The position numbers were made by a program, and so were the translations under genes. A stretch of 64,000 nt of DNA from Thereva unica (lineage: Eukaryota; Arthropoda; Insecta; Diptera; Therevidae). The DNA is taken from assembly GCA_949987705.1 (NCBI GenBank), contig OX465281.1, positions 167,476,516 through 167,540,515 on the forward strand. The letters are read 5' to 3'. Position 1 is the first letter of the stretch; each line of letters begins with the position of its first letter. Positions 1 to 11,719 of this stretch are shown piece by piece. Below the pieces are notes generated by a model, which did not search any database, was not told the DNA's origin, and saw only the letters and a list, made by a program, of their open reading frames with translations.

Positions 1-1020
1 GAATTTTTTCACCGTGCGAGTTTTTATTGAATTTCTGTTTTGTTGCTCTGGCTGCACTATTATTCAAACATTTCGAAACGAAGAAGGGAATAAAACGACA
101 TTTTGACACCTACATGCATCGTGTAAATGCAGTTTTCCAACAGCGCTTGTCCATGGGCTCAGTTTCATTTTTTAATGAAGCAAAAGCGCAGTAGACGCAT
201 TAGCATTTCTCGAGAGTACAGCGCACCACCACATGTTGTAGGTCGGCCCATTTAGAATTCAGACCATTTTGACAACTATGTCTACTGGGCAAATTGTGAC
301 ATACAAGGGATATTTTGAAAACATACGATTTCGATGGATGATAAAACAAGAATCAAGTAGGTGCCTACGATTTCAGATGCCATTTGCATATTAAAATGAA
401 AGCAAGCAGATATGTCATTTCCGCTGTTTTATGCGATTCTCTCTGGTATGATGTAAGCCGTATAGAGGGTCCATGGAATATATGTATGGATTTTCTAGAT
501 AAATATGTATATTTTAAAATTAGAGAAGGTAATTATTTTGATAATATTAATGCATTTCAAATATTTAAATATTTTAAAAAGGAAAGCCGTTAGGATTTTG
601 GGAAAATGAAGCAATGAGAAAGTTTGAAAATCTATCTTATTTAAGGTGGGGTTTTATTAAGATAAGTTGGGTGTAAATTAAAACTGACACAAGTAAACTA
701 ACAAGCTGAAACCTTTACTTAATTAAGTGCTGATTTTATATTGAGCCAGATTAAGACTTGTAACAAATTCTGCATACTAAAATAGAATAGGACTGTTTAA
801 TAAAATAGGAAATATTGGTTTAATAATCCAAATTTATTTTGAAACCTTTTAAAGAAGATCACTTCAGATGCGATAAGCTTTCGCTGACGAATAATAATAC
901 TAGATTATATAGAATGGTTAAATAATTGAAATCGCCCACTGTTCCGATATTTTTAAAAGTTTGTTTCAATCTTATCGTATTTTATAAATATTCAAGTATT
1001 CGAATTGACGGACCAGCACT
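1..1020. other. AT-rich sequence with no recognised gene
   Basis: No coding region or repeat family is recognised here. The short open frames in this stretch have no domain resemblance and sit in AT-rich DNA where such frames arise by chance. Confidence 0.5.
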
Positions 1021-1085
1021 TTCTTTAAAACCCCCTCGACATGGTATCAAATCAAAGGGTATGATAAGTAGAAGACTTATTTATT
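1021..1085. repeat. Fragment of the dispersed ~127-bp satellite
   Basis: Carries the unit's recognisable core (ACCCCCTCGACATGG, then ATCAAA and ATGATAAGTAGAA). This core recurs at 1655-2155, 6470-7760, 44640-44710, 48720-50395, 53695-54065 and 60005-60400. It abuts the 3' end of a LINE fragment. Confidence 0.7.
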
Positions 1086-1640
1086 TATTTATTTGCCAAA
1101 CAAGGCACTTAACAAAAACAGTTACAGATAAAAAAATACATATTAACATTAATAAGGAACATTGCAGTATTTAATATTTAAATATTAAACTGAGATCTAG
1201 GTCTATAATGTTAGTTAGAAGAAGACAATAGGGAAATTAGTTTTCTTTTATAGGAACTTTTGTTAATTGAGGGAGAGAAACAGGACGCGTAGGAATTGAA
1301 GGTAATGCAGCACCTGTTAACGGGCTCGTTTCTAGTATATTCAGTGCGATGCGGGTACTCTTTAAGCAGTTTGGAATGTCTTGTTTGTCGAGTATCGTCC
1401 GACAGGAACTGCACCTTGAGGTTATTGTTCAGGACATCCAGGGTAAAACAAGATATAAGCAATTTCCGTCTAAGGGATAGAGGCAAGAGATCAAGGATTT
1501 TGAGCCTGTCCTTATAGTGAGGAAGGTTGTGAAAATCCGAAGGATTATAGAGGTTCGTAAGCGCGAAAAGAAGGAACTTCTTTTGGACAGATTCTATTCG
1601 ATTAATACTAATTTGAAATATAGCAATTGTTGTATACTGA
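1085..1640 (-). pseudogene. 3' end of a jockey-group LINE reverse transcriptase
   Basis: Read on the minus strand, 1640 down to 1211 is one open frame. It begins RIESVQKKFLLFALTNLYN and continues through KDRLKILDLLPLSLRRKLL, which is the C-terminal tail following the RT domain in jockey/CR1-group non-LTR retrotransposons; the 51-kb LINE in this window has the matching segment RIESVQRKFVRFALSHLP. The frame stops at 1211 and is followed by a ~125-bp 3' untranslated stretch ending in a (TTTA)n-like tract near 1080, the usual 3' tail of such elements. The catalytic RT and endonuclease domains are absent, so this is a 5'-truncated dead copy. The clade is inferred from motif resemblance only. Confidence 0.7.
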
Positions 1641-1654
1641 AGATGCCGTTAGAT

Positions 1655-2155
1655 CTATGGCAGGGGTCTCAAGAGGGCAGATTAACACCTTCTCCGCAAC
1701 CCCCTCGATAAAAGAAAAGGTGTGATAAGAAGAATACAATAAGCAATATCATATACTCAATATACCGTTAAATCCATGGTGGCGTCTCAAGAGGGAGTAT
1801 TACCACTTTCTTCACAACCCGCTCGATATGAGTATCAAATGAAAAATTAGGAAAAGTAGAATACAATAAGCAATATAGTTTACTCAATAAACCGTTAGAT
1901 CCATAGCGTCCGTCTCGAGAGGGCAGATTACCACTTTCTCTAAAACCCCATCGATATACAAAAGTATCAAATGAAAGTGTATCATAAATAGAATACAATA
2001 AGCAATGTAGTATACTCAATATACCGTTAGATCTATGGCGGCCTTCTCAAAAGAACGGATTACCACTTTCTTTCTCAACCACTCGACATGCATGTCAAAT
2101 AAAAGGGAATGATAAGTAGAATACAATAAGCAATGTAGTATACTCAATATACTAT
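1655..2155. repeat. ~127-bp satellite array, about four units
   Basis: Successive units contain 'CTCAAGAGGGCAG', 'ATTACCACTTTCT', 'CCCCTCGATA', 'TATCAAATGAAA' and 'AGTATACTCAATATACCGTT', spaced about 125-130 bp apart. The first unit begins directly after the LINE fragment. Confidence 0.85.
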
Positions 2156-2817
2156 AAGGTCATACAACCCCGATTTCGATAGGTCATATAAACTCGTGAG
2201 AGAGCCCAAAAAAATAATTTTAGAAAAAAAAAACAGTGATTTTTTGAGTGATTTTTTGGATAGTGATTTTTGCAAACTTTGACCTTGAATAACTTCGAAA
2301 GGGTTAAGTTTTCGAAAAAATTACAACAGGACATTTTGTAGGCAACAACGTTTCGTATTGAGTGTTAAAAAAAATTCAAAAACTTCAGTTTTTGAGTGAA
2401 ATTGTGGCCAAAAAGTAATTTTTGAAAACTTTGACCTGAAATAACTTTTAAAGGGTTAATCGGAGCAACTTTTTTGTAACAACTAAAGCTGTAGAGAATA
2501 TCATTGTCAACATTTTGGCACGAGGTTGTATGACCTATAGAAACTGAGATACATGAAAAAATCGGGAAAACGCTATATCTCCAGCGGCCATTTTTTTTGG
2601 ATTGTTTTCATAAAAAGTGAAACGGAAACTGTGTACCAATGCTATCTTCGCCGGACTAACCTATTTGCTAATTTTCTCAGATTATGGTTTAATTTAAACG
2701 AAACAAAACACAATTAATTAATTGCAATCTCCAATGAACAGTAGGAAACCTGAAAACTTTGAAAATGACAACTGAACTGAGTGGCTGAATATGAATAAAA
2801 ATCGTATGTAACCATAG
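2156..2817. other. Non-coding, low-complexity AT-rich sequence
   Basis: Contains repeated phrases such as 'AAACTTTGACCT' followed by 'AATAACTT..AAAGGGTTAA' (about 2274 and 2427), which suggests a decayed tandem repeat. No gene is seen. Confidence 0.5.
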
Positions 2818-2940
2818 ACAACAGATGAACAGAACGGTAGTAAGTTTGTTTTCTTTTACAACCCTGGAGTCAAAAAATTTATATTAGTGACAACTAGCAT
2901 AAAAATTAAGAGCTACTTCGCCAAGTTCGAAGTGTGCATT
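2818..2940. repeat. Host repeat unit 1, left part, ending in the hAT target duplication
   Basis: About 120 bp nearly identical to 24139-24258. It ends TGTGCATT at 2933-2940. The same 8 bases resume at 15267-15274 and run on as the rest of the unit, so the two halves were contiguous before the hAT insertion. Confidence 0.85.
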
Positions 2941-3212
2941 CAGCGCCGCGCCGTAGCGAGGGTCTCGGGGGCCCTTGTGCAAGATTTCGTAAGGGGCCCT
3001 TGAAAATGAATTTCTAAAAAAAAAATTGTGATTTCGAAGCCTTTTCGAAGTCCATTAAAAAAAGGGTTCAAAGGTCGTGAGAAATTGAAAATAGAATTAT
3101 ACTTTGGTTTAAACAATTTCTTTATTTCTCATATGTGTGCACATACTATTACACTATATTCTGTATTAGGTAGATATTTTTACAGCGAAATATTCTAGAC
3201 TGCACGTAATTA

Positions 3213-3875
3213 CACTGGTCTGCAAAAAACGGGTCATTTTTTGTCCTTTCCAATTTAATAGTCGTATCCTAAGTATTTTTTCGCGCTGAATCCGAATCCG
3301 TTGGCCAAATTGCCCTATCACGTCAGGATTTTGAGCAATCCACCCTAAAAGTGCCAAAAAGCGTGTTTTTTGCACTTTTGCGCGTTAAATATCTCAAAAC
3401 TATGGAATGATAGGGCAAATCGGACAACGGGATTGTTTTCAGCATGCCAAAATCTACAGAAAACCATGTCGAAAGCGTTAAATTTGAAAAAACTTTTTTT
3501 GTAATACTGAAAAGAAAAACTTCGGTGCAACGATGATATCATGTGTTAATAAAAATCGTCGATTTCGCGCCAAGAAGTTTTTCTTTTCAGTATTACAAAA
3601 AAAGTTTTTTCAAATTTAACGCTTTCGACTTGGTTTTCTGTAGATTTTGGCATGCTGAAAACGATCCCGTTGTCCGATTTGCCCTATCATTCCATAGTTT
3701 TGAGATATTTAACGCGCAAAAGTGCAAAAAACACGCTTTTTGGCACTTTTAGGTTAGGATTGCTCAAAATCCTGACGTGATAGGGCAATTTGGCCAACGG
3801 ATTCGGATTCAGCGCGAAAAAATACTTAGGATACGACTATTAAATTGGAAAGGAGAAAAAATGTGCAGACCAGTG
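3213..3875. mobile_element. Palindromic MITE/foldback with TTA duplication (PIF/Harbinger-like)
   Basis: Arms 3213-3521 and 3568-3875 are inverted copies of about 310 bp separated by ~46 bp. The ends read CACTGGTCTGCA and TGCAGACCAGTG. TTA flanks both ends (3210-3212, 3876-3878), matching the TWA duplication of PIF/Harbinger elements. No transposase is present. The superfamily assignment is an inference from the duplication length alone. Confidence 0.75.
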
Positions 3876-3980
3876 TTATTTGTAACTTACAAATAACGAA
3901 ATCACAGAAACATCACTCATGAAAATATACTGTTCTTGCACATTAGGTGTCTCCTTAGTCTCTTGCGTTTACTTATTTCT

Positions 3981-5223
3981 CTAAAATGACTTTTTTCTCG
4001 ATTTCATGGCGGCGAAATCATCAATAATTTTCGTGAAATCAATTTTTCGTGCTCTTTCATTCTCGATCGACAGAACAGCTAGCCTATTTAATCTTTCCTG
4101 CCCCATTGAACTCCTCAAATAATTCTTAATGAGCTTTAATTTTGAGAATGATCGTTCAGCAGACGCTATAGTCACTGGGATAGTAAGGTACATTATACAA
4201 GCAGTATAAATATCCGAAAAAGTTGACATCAACGAACTGTGTTCAATCATGAGAAAATCGGCTAGCTGTTTTACCGTTTTCATTTGCTTAATTTTTGAAT
4301 TGAAAGTAGATTTCATTGATAACAATTGTGCAGGAAAAGATGGTGATATGTAATCAGGAATTTTTCGAACAAATTTTTCTGCCTCTAAACTTATTTCGGC
4401 TTCATTTGAATTGGCTATGAATTGAGGTTGTACAATTTTGTATGTATCCATAATCGAAATCATTCCTTCAAATCTGTGTTTCAATTGTACACAAATTGTA
4501 TCAATCATTGGATAAAATATGGAAACTTTGAAACATTTTTCGGGATCGCTGAGCCTTTCATCTTCGCAAAGTTCATCAAAGTGCTTTCTAACTTGTTTTC
4601 TTCTCTTTTCTTCAAATGTGTTTGCAATTTTAACTTGACACACAATTCGGCAGCTTCTGAGCGGAATTCATCGAAAGAATGGCGAATGTTCGTGACTTCT
4701 AAATAAGCATTTTCCAAATAATCTTTGGCTGAAAAAAGATCCAGTTCCTTTACTTGAAGAGCTTGCGATGCAACGTTAACTTTCTGAAGGATTTTGCATT
4801 GAATTATAAGCAATAATATGAAATCAAGTCTTTCTAATTTTTTCAAAAGTCCTGCAGCTTCATTTCTCTCGTCTTTTTTTTGCTCGTGAGTATTATCCGT
4901 GACAAACTTTTGAGAACATGCCCGAATCTTGCTTTGAGTGCATAAACAGCATCATGCCGACCAGGCCAACGAGTTGGATTTAGAGTTTTCAGGGTGATCC
5001 TGGGATTTTCTGAAAACTCATCATCATTTGAAAGTTGGAGATCTTTCCAGCGAACAATACTTTTCCCGAAAAAATTGTATACGTCCTGGATCACCTCGAA
5101 AAAACGGTTTATTTCAGGATTGTGTTTCACTGCATCATTCAGTACTAAAGCCAAGTTATGCGTAAGCATAAGGAGCTGAATCTCTGACCCGTTTTTGAAC
5201 GCCCGTAGGTTTGCCCACAACAT
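3981..5223 (-). pseudogene. Broken hAT transposase (ZMYM1/hATC type), N-terminus missing
   Basis: Three minus-strand pieces follow one another: 5223-4843, 4846-4505 and 4643-3981. The last is the hAT C-terminal dimerisation domain, with the signature TIPVTIASAERSFSKLKLIK followed by NYLRSSMGQERLNRLAVLSI. The first contains LNPTRWPGRHDAV, the RW motif seen in the catalytic region of hAT and ZMYM1-like proteins. The frame changes between pieces show it is inactive. A complete hAT transposase is usually 600-800 residues; about 410 remain here. The 5' side is cut at 5227, where the foldback element begins, so the zinc finger and the first catalytic residues are gone. Confidence 0.85.
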
Positions 5224-6118
5224 TTTTGAAGTTATACTTCTTTAGGCGCGTTTTGAAAAATATTATGAGAGTGAATTTTGACGAATTCGCAACGCAACGC
5301 AACTTGAGGATATGGGCGAAGGGGTGGAGGCAATGGAGGGCAAGCATTTCAACTTCCATTCTTCATGCGCACTGGGATTATCATTATTATGGACGGTATA
5401 CAGAAGCGACGGCAGCTTCGAATACCGTAAAAAATGGGCGCCTGGTGACGTCAGCCGTAATGCTGAAACAACACAACAGCTTCGATTTTATATGGGAAGT
5501 GTTCCCCACGTGACATCAGCACTGAAATACCGTATACGGTGTACAGTTTTTTACATTACCTTGTTTCTGAATACTGTGACAATGGGCATATGAAAATTCG
5601 TAGCCGATGCCGGTTCACGAATGTCGATGGGTGAGGGGGTTTTTATGCTGAGGCTATGGAGGGAAATAAATTTCATGTTCGAGTCATCAGCTAAGTATGT
5701 TTGGTTTTTCATGCGCATAGGAAGATTCGTAGTGTTTACTGTGTGCTGTTTGTGGGTGAGGGGTTTTACTGGATGGAAGGCAATTTCTCTAACTCGTAGT
5801 GTAATATCATAGACTCGCCAAGTTTTTAACTTGTAAGAAGTGGCAAAATATTGTATTTTAACATTTTATACTGAACGTGCATTCGGTGATAAGTTAGTTA
5901 GTGATCCGAGTGAATAAATTGAATGAAATTGATAAGGTGACCAGTTTTGTTTACATTCATGGTGGTTTTTGACGTGACAACGTCTATTAAAACGATGAAC
6001 GCCGGCTGCATGCACGAAAAATGATGACTCATTGTCCCGTTATGTCCCGTTATGTCCCGTTATCTCCCGAAGTAATTTTAAAAATTTGATCGTAGTAATC
6101 TTAAAAATTTGATTAAAA

Positions 6119-6420
6119 TTGTCAATATTAATTAGATTAAATTATTGTCAAATTGTCAACAATAAGCAAAGCAAGCCAAACACTCTGTCTCCTAACTGGG
6201 TGCCGGTGTATAAGAAAATAGTTAACATTACACTGACGAAAACTGTGAAATGCAAACGAAAACAGTTTCCTTGCGTTCCTGCTTGTGCTATTACCATTCA
6301 CAAGTCGCAAGGTGGGACGTTTACTGTTATTATCTATAATATAAAAATAAGTCGGGTTTTCCTTCCAGACGCTATAATTAGAGAACGCACGATCCGATTT
6401 CCACGGTTTTGCATTCGTTG
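6119..6420 (+). pseudogene. Helitron helicase (PIF1-type) fragment
   Basis: The frame contains [20 protein letters not shown] followed by GTF. This is the C-terminal SF1 helicase motif of Helitron Rep/Hel and PIF1 proteins, usually seen as [16 protein letters not shown]. It is preceded by [18 protein letters not shown], the short segment that normally precedes that motif. Only about 60-70 residues remain of a protein that is normally over 1,400 residues. After residue ~95 the frame reads into the satellite array, so the downstream residues are not helicase. Rep and the other helicase motifs are absent. It supports a rolling-circle origin for the surrounding insert. Confidence 0.75.
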
Positions 6421-6469
6421 GAAAGGTCTCGGGCTCCGTGAGGTTTATAGCAAAAAAATTTCAAAAGCA

Positions 6470-7760
6470 GGCGCTTGGTCCATAGCAGCCATCTCAAGAG
6501 GGCGGATTACCATTTTCTTTACAACCCCTCGACATGGATATCAAATGAAAGGTTATGGTAAGTTGAACACCAAAAGCAATATAGTATACTCAATATATCG
6601 TTTGGTCCATGGCAGTCATCACAAGAGAGCAGATGACCATTTTCTTCACAACCCATTCGAAATAGGTATCCAATGAAAGAGTATGATAAGTAGAACAATA
6701 TAAGCAATATAGTATACTCAATATGTCGCTTGGTCCATAGCGGCCACCTCAAGAATGCGGATTACCATTTTCTTCACAACACCTTCGACATGGATATCGA
6801 ATGAAAGAGTATGATAAGTAGAACACCATAGGCAATAAAGTATACTCAATATATCGTTTGGTCCATGGCGATCATCTCAAGCGGTCGGATTACCATTTTC
6901 TTCACAACCCCTTCGAGATGGGTATCAAATGAGAGAGTATGATAAGTAGAACACATAAGCAATATAGTATACTCAATATATATCGTTTGGTCCATAGCGG
7001 CCATCTCCAGAGGTTGGATTACCATTATCTTCACACCTCTCGATATGGATTTCAAATGAAAGGGTATGATAAGTAGAACACCATAAGCAATATAGTATAC
7101 TCAATATATCGTTTGGTCCATGGCGGTCATCTCAAGAGGGAGGATGATCATTTTCTTCACTACCCCCTCGACATTGGTATCAAATGAAAGGGCATTATAA
7201 GAAGAATGCCATAGACTATGTCTTTAGATTCATGGCGGCCATCTCAAGAGGGCGGATTGCGATTTTCTTCACAACACCCGAGACATGGGTATCAAATGAA
7301 AGGCTATGAAAAGTAGAACACCATAAGCAATATAGTATACTCAATTTATAATATGGTCCATGGCGGCCATCTCAAAAGGGCGGTTTACCATTTTCTTCAC
7401 AACTCCTTCTAGATGGGTATCAAATGAAAGAGTATGATAAGTAGAACAATATAAGCAAATATAGTATACTCAATATATCGTTTGGTCCATAGCGGCCATC
7501 TCAATAGGGCGGATTACCATTTTCTTCACAACCCCTTCGAGATGGGTATCAAATGAGAGAGTATGATAAGTAGAACACCATATGCAATATAGTATACTCA
7601 ATATATCGTTTGATCCATAGCGGCCATCTCAAGAGTGCGGATTAATATTTTCTTCACAACCCCTTCGACATGGGTATCAAATGAAAGAGTATGATAAGTA
7701 GAACACCATAGGCAATATAGTATACTCAATATATCATTTGGTCCATGGCGGTCATCTCCC
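6470..7760. repeat. ~127-bp satellite array, about ten units
   Basis: Units repeat the order GG(T/A)CCATGGC(G/A)GTCATCTC, GCGGATTACCATTTTCTTCA, CAACCCCTTCGACATGG, TATCAAATGAAAG and AGTATACTCAATATATCGTT. The recurrent 'TCG(T/C)TTGGTCC' starts at 6598, 6726, 6854, 6983 and 7109, giving a period of 126-129 bp. It lies between the helicase remnant and the Helitron 3' end. Confidence 0.92.
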
Positions 7761-7761
7761 G

Positions 7762-7875
7762 AAATCAATTTTCCCAGATTTGTTCTTTATTCACTATAGC
7801 TTTTTCCTATCGCAGACTGTGTCCTCATAATCTTATTTTATTGAAAGGCGTTGCAACGTACGCGGGTTTTTGCTA
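7762..7875 (+). mobile_element. Helitron 3' terminus
   Basis: Ends AAGGCGTTGCAACGTACGCG then GGTTTTTGCTAG, followed by T. This is nearly the same as the 3' ends at 57210 and 59161. The palindrome-like GCGTTGCAACG about 15 bp before CTAG corresponds to the terminal hairpin of Helitrons. Confidence 0.8.
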
Positions 7876-7993
7876 GTTTAATATAAATGATTCAATTTTA
7901 TTCATAAAAGTATGCAATCATTTCATCAATGTTTTCTCATGACGTTGTCACGTTAAACTATCGTCCGTAAACCCTCTTTACAGACAACAAATT

Positions 7994-9395
7994 TTTTTTC
8001 GTCTTAATTTAGGGAAAAAATGTTGGATTTATGTGGTAATGAAATTAAAAGTGAATTTAAAATAGTTAAAAATTATTACGGAATAGTTATTAAAACATAA
8101 GTGCAAGTACCAGCACACAACTTCATCAACAAGCTTTAATCACTTTAAATTCACTTTTAACTCAATAACCACACAAATTCAACAATTTTGCCCTAAAATA
8201 ACTCTACAAAACCACAAATTGTGTAAACACAATTTGTCACCTTCCCAATTAAACCATTAAAACATATTGGTTCACTAAATTTTTTGAAATTGTTTTAATT
8301 CAATCACTGAAACACTAATCACTGGTAATCCAGGTGCAGAAAAAAGTGATAAAATACAATATTTTACAACTTTTTATTGAAAAAATGAACTAAAAAACTT
8401 GGCTCCACTATGTTATTACACGAGAAATGTCCTCCATTCAAGCAAATGTAGGATCAGCACCGGCTGCTTCCAGGCCTGTAGCTACGTTGGGTTTGCTGGA
8501 GGCCCTATCAGAACCTGAAATATGCAGCGTACTTCAAATTTAAGACATGATATGAACATGCAGCACGCTGCTTTGCTTGTCATTTTACCAGCCTCAGCCA
8601 ATTGAAATACTTTTGATTGCAGCGTGCTGCATTTTTATCTCCTGCCCTAATTTACTGCACGCTGCCAATTTTGATGTTCTGATACGGCCTGCGGACGATA
8701 TAGGCGAAGGGGTAGAGGAGGAAAGCATTGCAACTCCAATCCTTTAGCTATTAAGTTTATTATTATATGGGCATATGAAAATTCGTTCACGATGTCCATG
8801 GGTGAGGAGGTTTTTAAATTACATATCCTAGTTTTCAGCTAAAGCCGGCTCTAAACGATGCTATGAGCACTTTCCAACGTTGGACGTTTGATGGTAGAAC
8901 GCATCGTGTGGCCGCTACTCGAATTACGAATGTCCAATGTCAAGCGTCCAACGATGGTGTTTGGACAGGTTCGGAGTGTTGCCACTCAAACTTTGGAAGC
9001 GTTGATGCTGTATTTGCCGATTCATTAATGTCCTTAGTATGAAACTCTTCGTATCATATTTCAATTACCCTAACCCACTCAATTTAATTGAGTAACAACT
9101 AAAAGAAGAAGCTGGGGAAGTGAACAGAATTTGGAAGTGACGTAATGAATCTACCCAAGGTCGATGAACCCACAGGTGAGTTACGAGAGCATACCGGCAA
9201 AATGAGTCTACGCAACGCCTGGAATTCCTCATTGTGACAGAGGACACAGACGATGTCCTTTTGATTGCCGGAGATTAGCCGAGCAAACTGCTGCATTGTA
9301 ACCTACAGCAAAAGGCACGGCTAAGAGCACAGAACGTCTTAGACTATAATGGTACGATCGGTTGATTTACTGACTAAAGTGGAGGAGAAGCTAAA
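7994..9395. repeat. Left inner arm of the foldback
   Basis: Inverted copy of about 9800-11335. Shared landmarks include CCTCCATTCAAGCAAATGTA (8430 region, inverted near 10815) and the segment TACCCTAACCCACTCAATTT at about 9066, inverted near 10145. No coding region is seen; both strands carry short frames only. Confidence 0.85.
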
Positions 9396-9799
9396 CCCCT
9401 CAAGTACACGCATTAGAAGTTATACTTCTTTGGCGTGATTTTAAGACTAATTTTTAATTTCTACACAAATATTTTATTGGATTCTATCTATTTTCGTGCG
9501 TTGGAAGGTGCAAGCATTATGATGCCGACACGCTCAAGGCTGTCGGTTATACCGTATTCTAATCCTAACTAAAATCACCAACTAGTTGGGTCATTAGGCC
9601 TAATTACAATTTAAGATGGGCTTAAGATGCCTCATGAAATTCTCTTAAGACTGGCTAATTTTCTACCAACACGTAATGAATGTTAAGCTTAATATGCGTC
9701 GCAAAGCTGGATCAGCATTTATTTATCTGATAACACTGATAATTCTACTAAGCCCAACTCACTTCTTTTTTGTTCATTTCCGCCTTAGCTTCTCATTGA
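9396..9799. other. Pivot region between the foldback inner arms
   Basis: About 400 bp not matched between arms. It contains a further copy of the element's terminal motif, GAAGTTATACTTCTTTGGCG at about 9416, in the same orientation as the left end. This suggests the structure grew from more than one copy. Confidence 0.6.
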
Positions 9800-11335
9800 G
9801 GAATTTAGCTTTTCCTCCACTTTAGTCAGTAGATCAAACGATCGTACCATTATAGTCTAAGACGTTCGTTGCTCTTAGCCGTGCCTTTAGCTGTAGGTTA
9901 CAGTGCAGCAGTTTGCTCGGATAATCTCCGGCAATCCAAAAGGACATCGTCTGTGTCTTCTGTCACAATGAGGATTTCCAGGAGTTGCGTAGACTCATTT
10001 TGCCGGTATGCTCTCGTAACTCACCTGTGGGTTCATCGACCTTGTGTAGATTCATTCTACTTCCTTTGCCATTACTGAAATAAACGTCACTTCCAAATTC
10101 TGTTCACTTCCCAGCTTCTTCTTTTAGTTGTTACTCAATTAAATTGAGTGGGTTAGGGTAATTGAAATATGATACGAAGAGTTTCATACTATGTACATTA
10201 ATGTATCGGCAAATACAGCATCAACGCTTGAGACGTTCGACCGACAACACTCCGAACCTGTCCAAAAACCATCGTTGGACGCTTGACATTGGACATTCGT
10301 AGTTCGAGTAGCGGCCACACAATGCGTTCTACCATCAAACGTCCAACGTTGGAAAGTGCTCATAGCATCGTTTAGAGTCGGCTTTAGCTGAAAACTAGGA
10401 TATGTAATTTATTTCCCTCCATAGCCTCTGAGTAAAAACCTCCTCACCCACGGACATCGTGAACGGACTTTGGCTACGAATTTTCATATGCCCATGTAAT
10501 AATAAACTTAATAGCTAAAGGATTGGAGTTGCAATGGTTGCCCTTTATAGCCTCTACCCCTTCGCTTATATCGTCCGCAGGCCGTATCAGAACATCAAAA
10601 TTGGCAGCTTGCAGTAAATTAGGGCAGGAGATAAAAATGCAGCACGTTGCAACCAAAAGTATTTCAATTGGCTGAAGCTGGTAAAATGACAAGCAAAGCA
10701 GCGTGCTGCATGTTCATATCATGTCTTAAATTTGCAATATTTGAGGTTCTGATAGGGCCTCCAGCAATCCAATCGTAGCTACAGGCCTGGAAGCAGCCGG
10801 TGCCGATCCTACGTTTGCTTGAATGGAGGACATTTCTCGTATAATAACATAGTGGAGCCAAGTTTTTAAGTTCATTTTTTCAATAAAAAGTTGTAAAATA
10901 TTGTATTTTATCACTTTTTTCTGCACCTGGATTACCAGTGATTAGTGTTTCAGTGATTGAATTAAAACAATTTCAAAAAATTTAGTGAACCAATATGTTT
11001 TAATGGTTTAATTGTGAAGGTGACCAATTTTGTTTACAATCGCTGTTGATTTGTCGAGTTATTTTAGGGCAAACATGTTGAATTTGTGTGGTTATTGAGT
11101 TAAAAGTGAATTTAAAGTGATTAAAGCTTGTTGAAGAATAATTTTTAAAAATATTAAAGCAGAAAACTGTGTAGGAAAAAGTTCCAAATTTTTGTTATTC
11201 ATGTTGTGTGGTGGTACTTGCACTTATGTTTTAATAACTATTCCGTAATAATTTTTAACCATTTTAAATTCACTTTTAATTTCATTACCATATAAATCCA
11301 ACATTTTTTCCCTAAATTAACACGAAAAAACCACC
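9800..11335. repeat. Right inner arm of the foldback
   Basis: Reverse-complement counterpart of the left inner arm. It has an extra ~110-bp stretch around 11140-11230 that the left arm lacks. No gene is seen. Confidence 0.8.
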
Positions 11336-11719
11336 ATGAATATAAACAAAACTTGTCACCTTATCAATTTCATTCAATTTATTCACTCGGATCACTAACT
11401 AACTTATCACCGGTAATGCACGTGCAGTAAAAAATGTTAAAATACAATATTTTGCCACTTTTTACAAGTTAAAAACTTGGCGAGTCTATGATATTACACT
11501 ACGAGTTAGAGAAATTGCCTTCCATTCATTAAAACCCCTCACCCACAAACAACACACAATAAACACTACGAATCATCCTGCCCACGAAAAACCAAACATA
11601 CGCTTAGCTGATGACTCGAACATGAAATTTATTTCTCTCCATAGCCTCAGCATAAAAACCCCATCACCCATCGACATCGTGAAACGGCCGTGAAACGGCA
11701 TCGGCTGCGAGTTTTCATA

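Larger units (their letters stand above)
5971..7993. mobile_element. Helentron/Helitron-like element inserted in the foldback left arm
   Basis: The right arm of the foldback supplies the empty site: GGTTTTTTCGTGTTAATTT near 11310-11335. In the left arm ~2 kb lies between the two halves. The insert begins GACGTGACAACGTC (5971) and carries the inverted motif GACGTTGTCACG near its right end (about 7941-7952). This subterminal inverted repeat, insertion within a T run, an internal minisatellite and a helicase remnant fit Helentron-type rolling-circle elements. It also holds a typical Helitron 3' end at 7762-7875, so it may be composite. Confidence 0.6.

Noticed and set aside
9065..10078. Paired 60-70 residue frames (SFCRYALVTHLWVHRP) in both inner foldback arms
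   Set aside because: The same DNA occurs in inverted copies and the frames differ by stops and shifts. No protein family is recognised.
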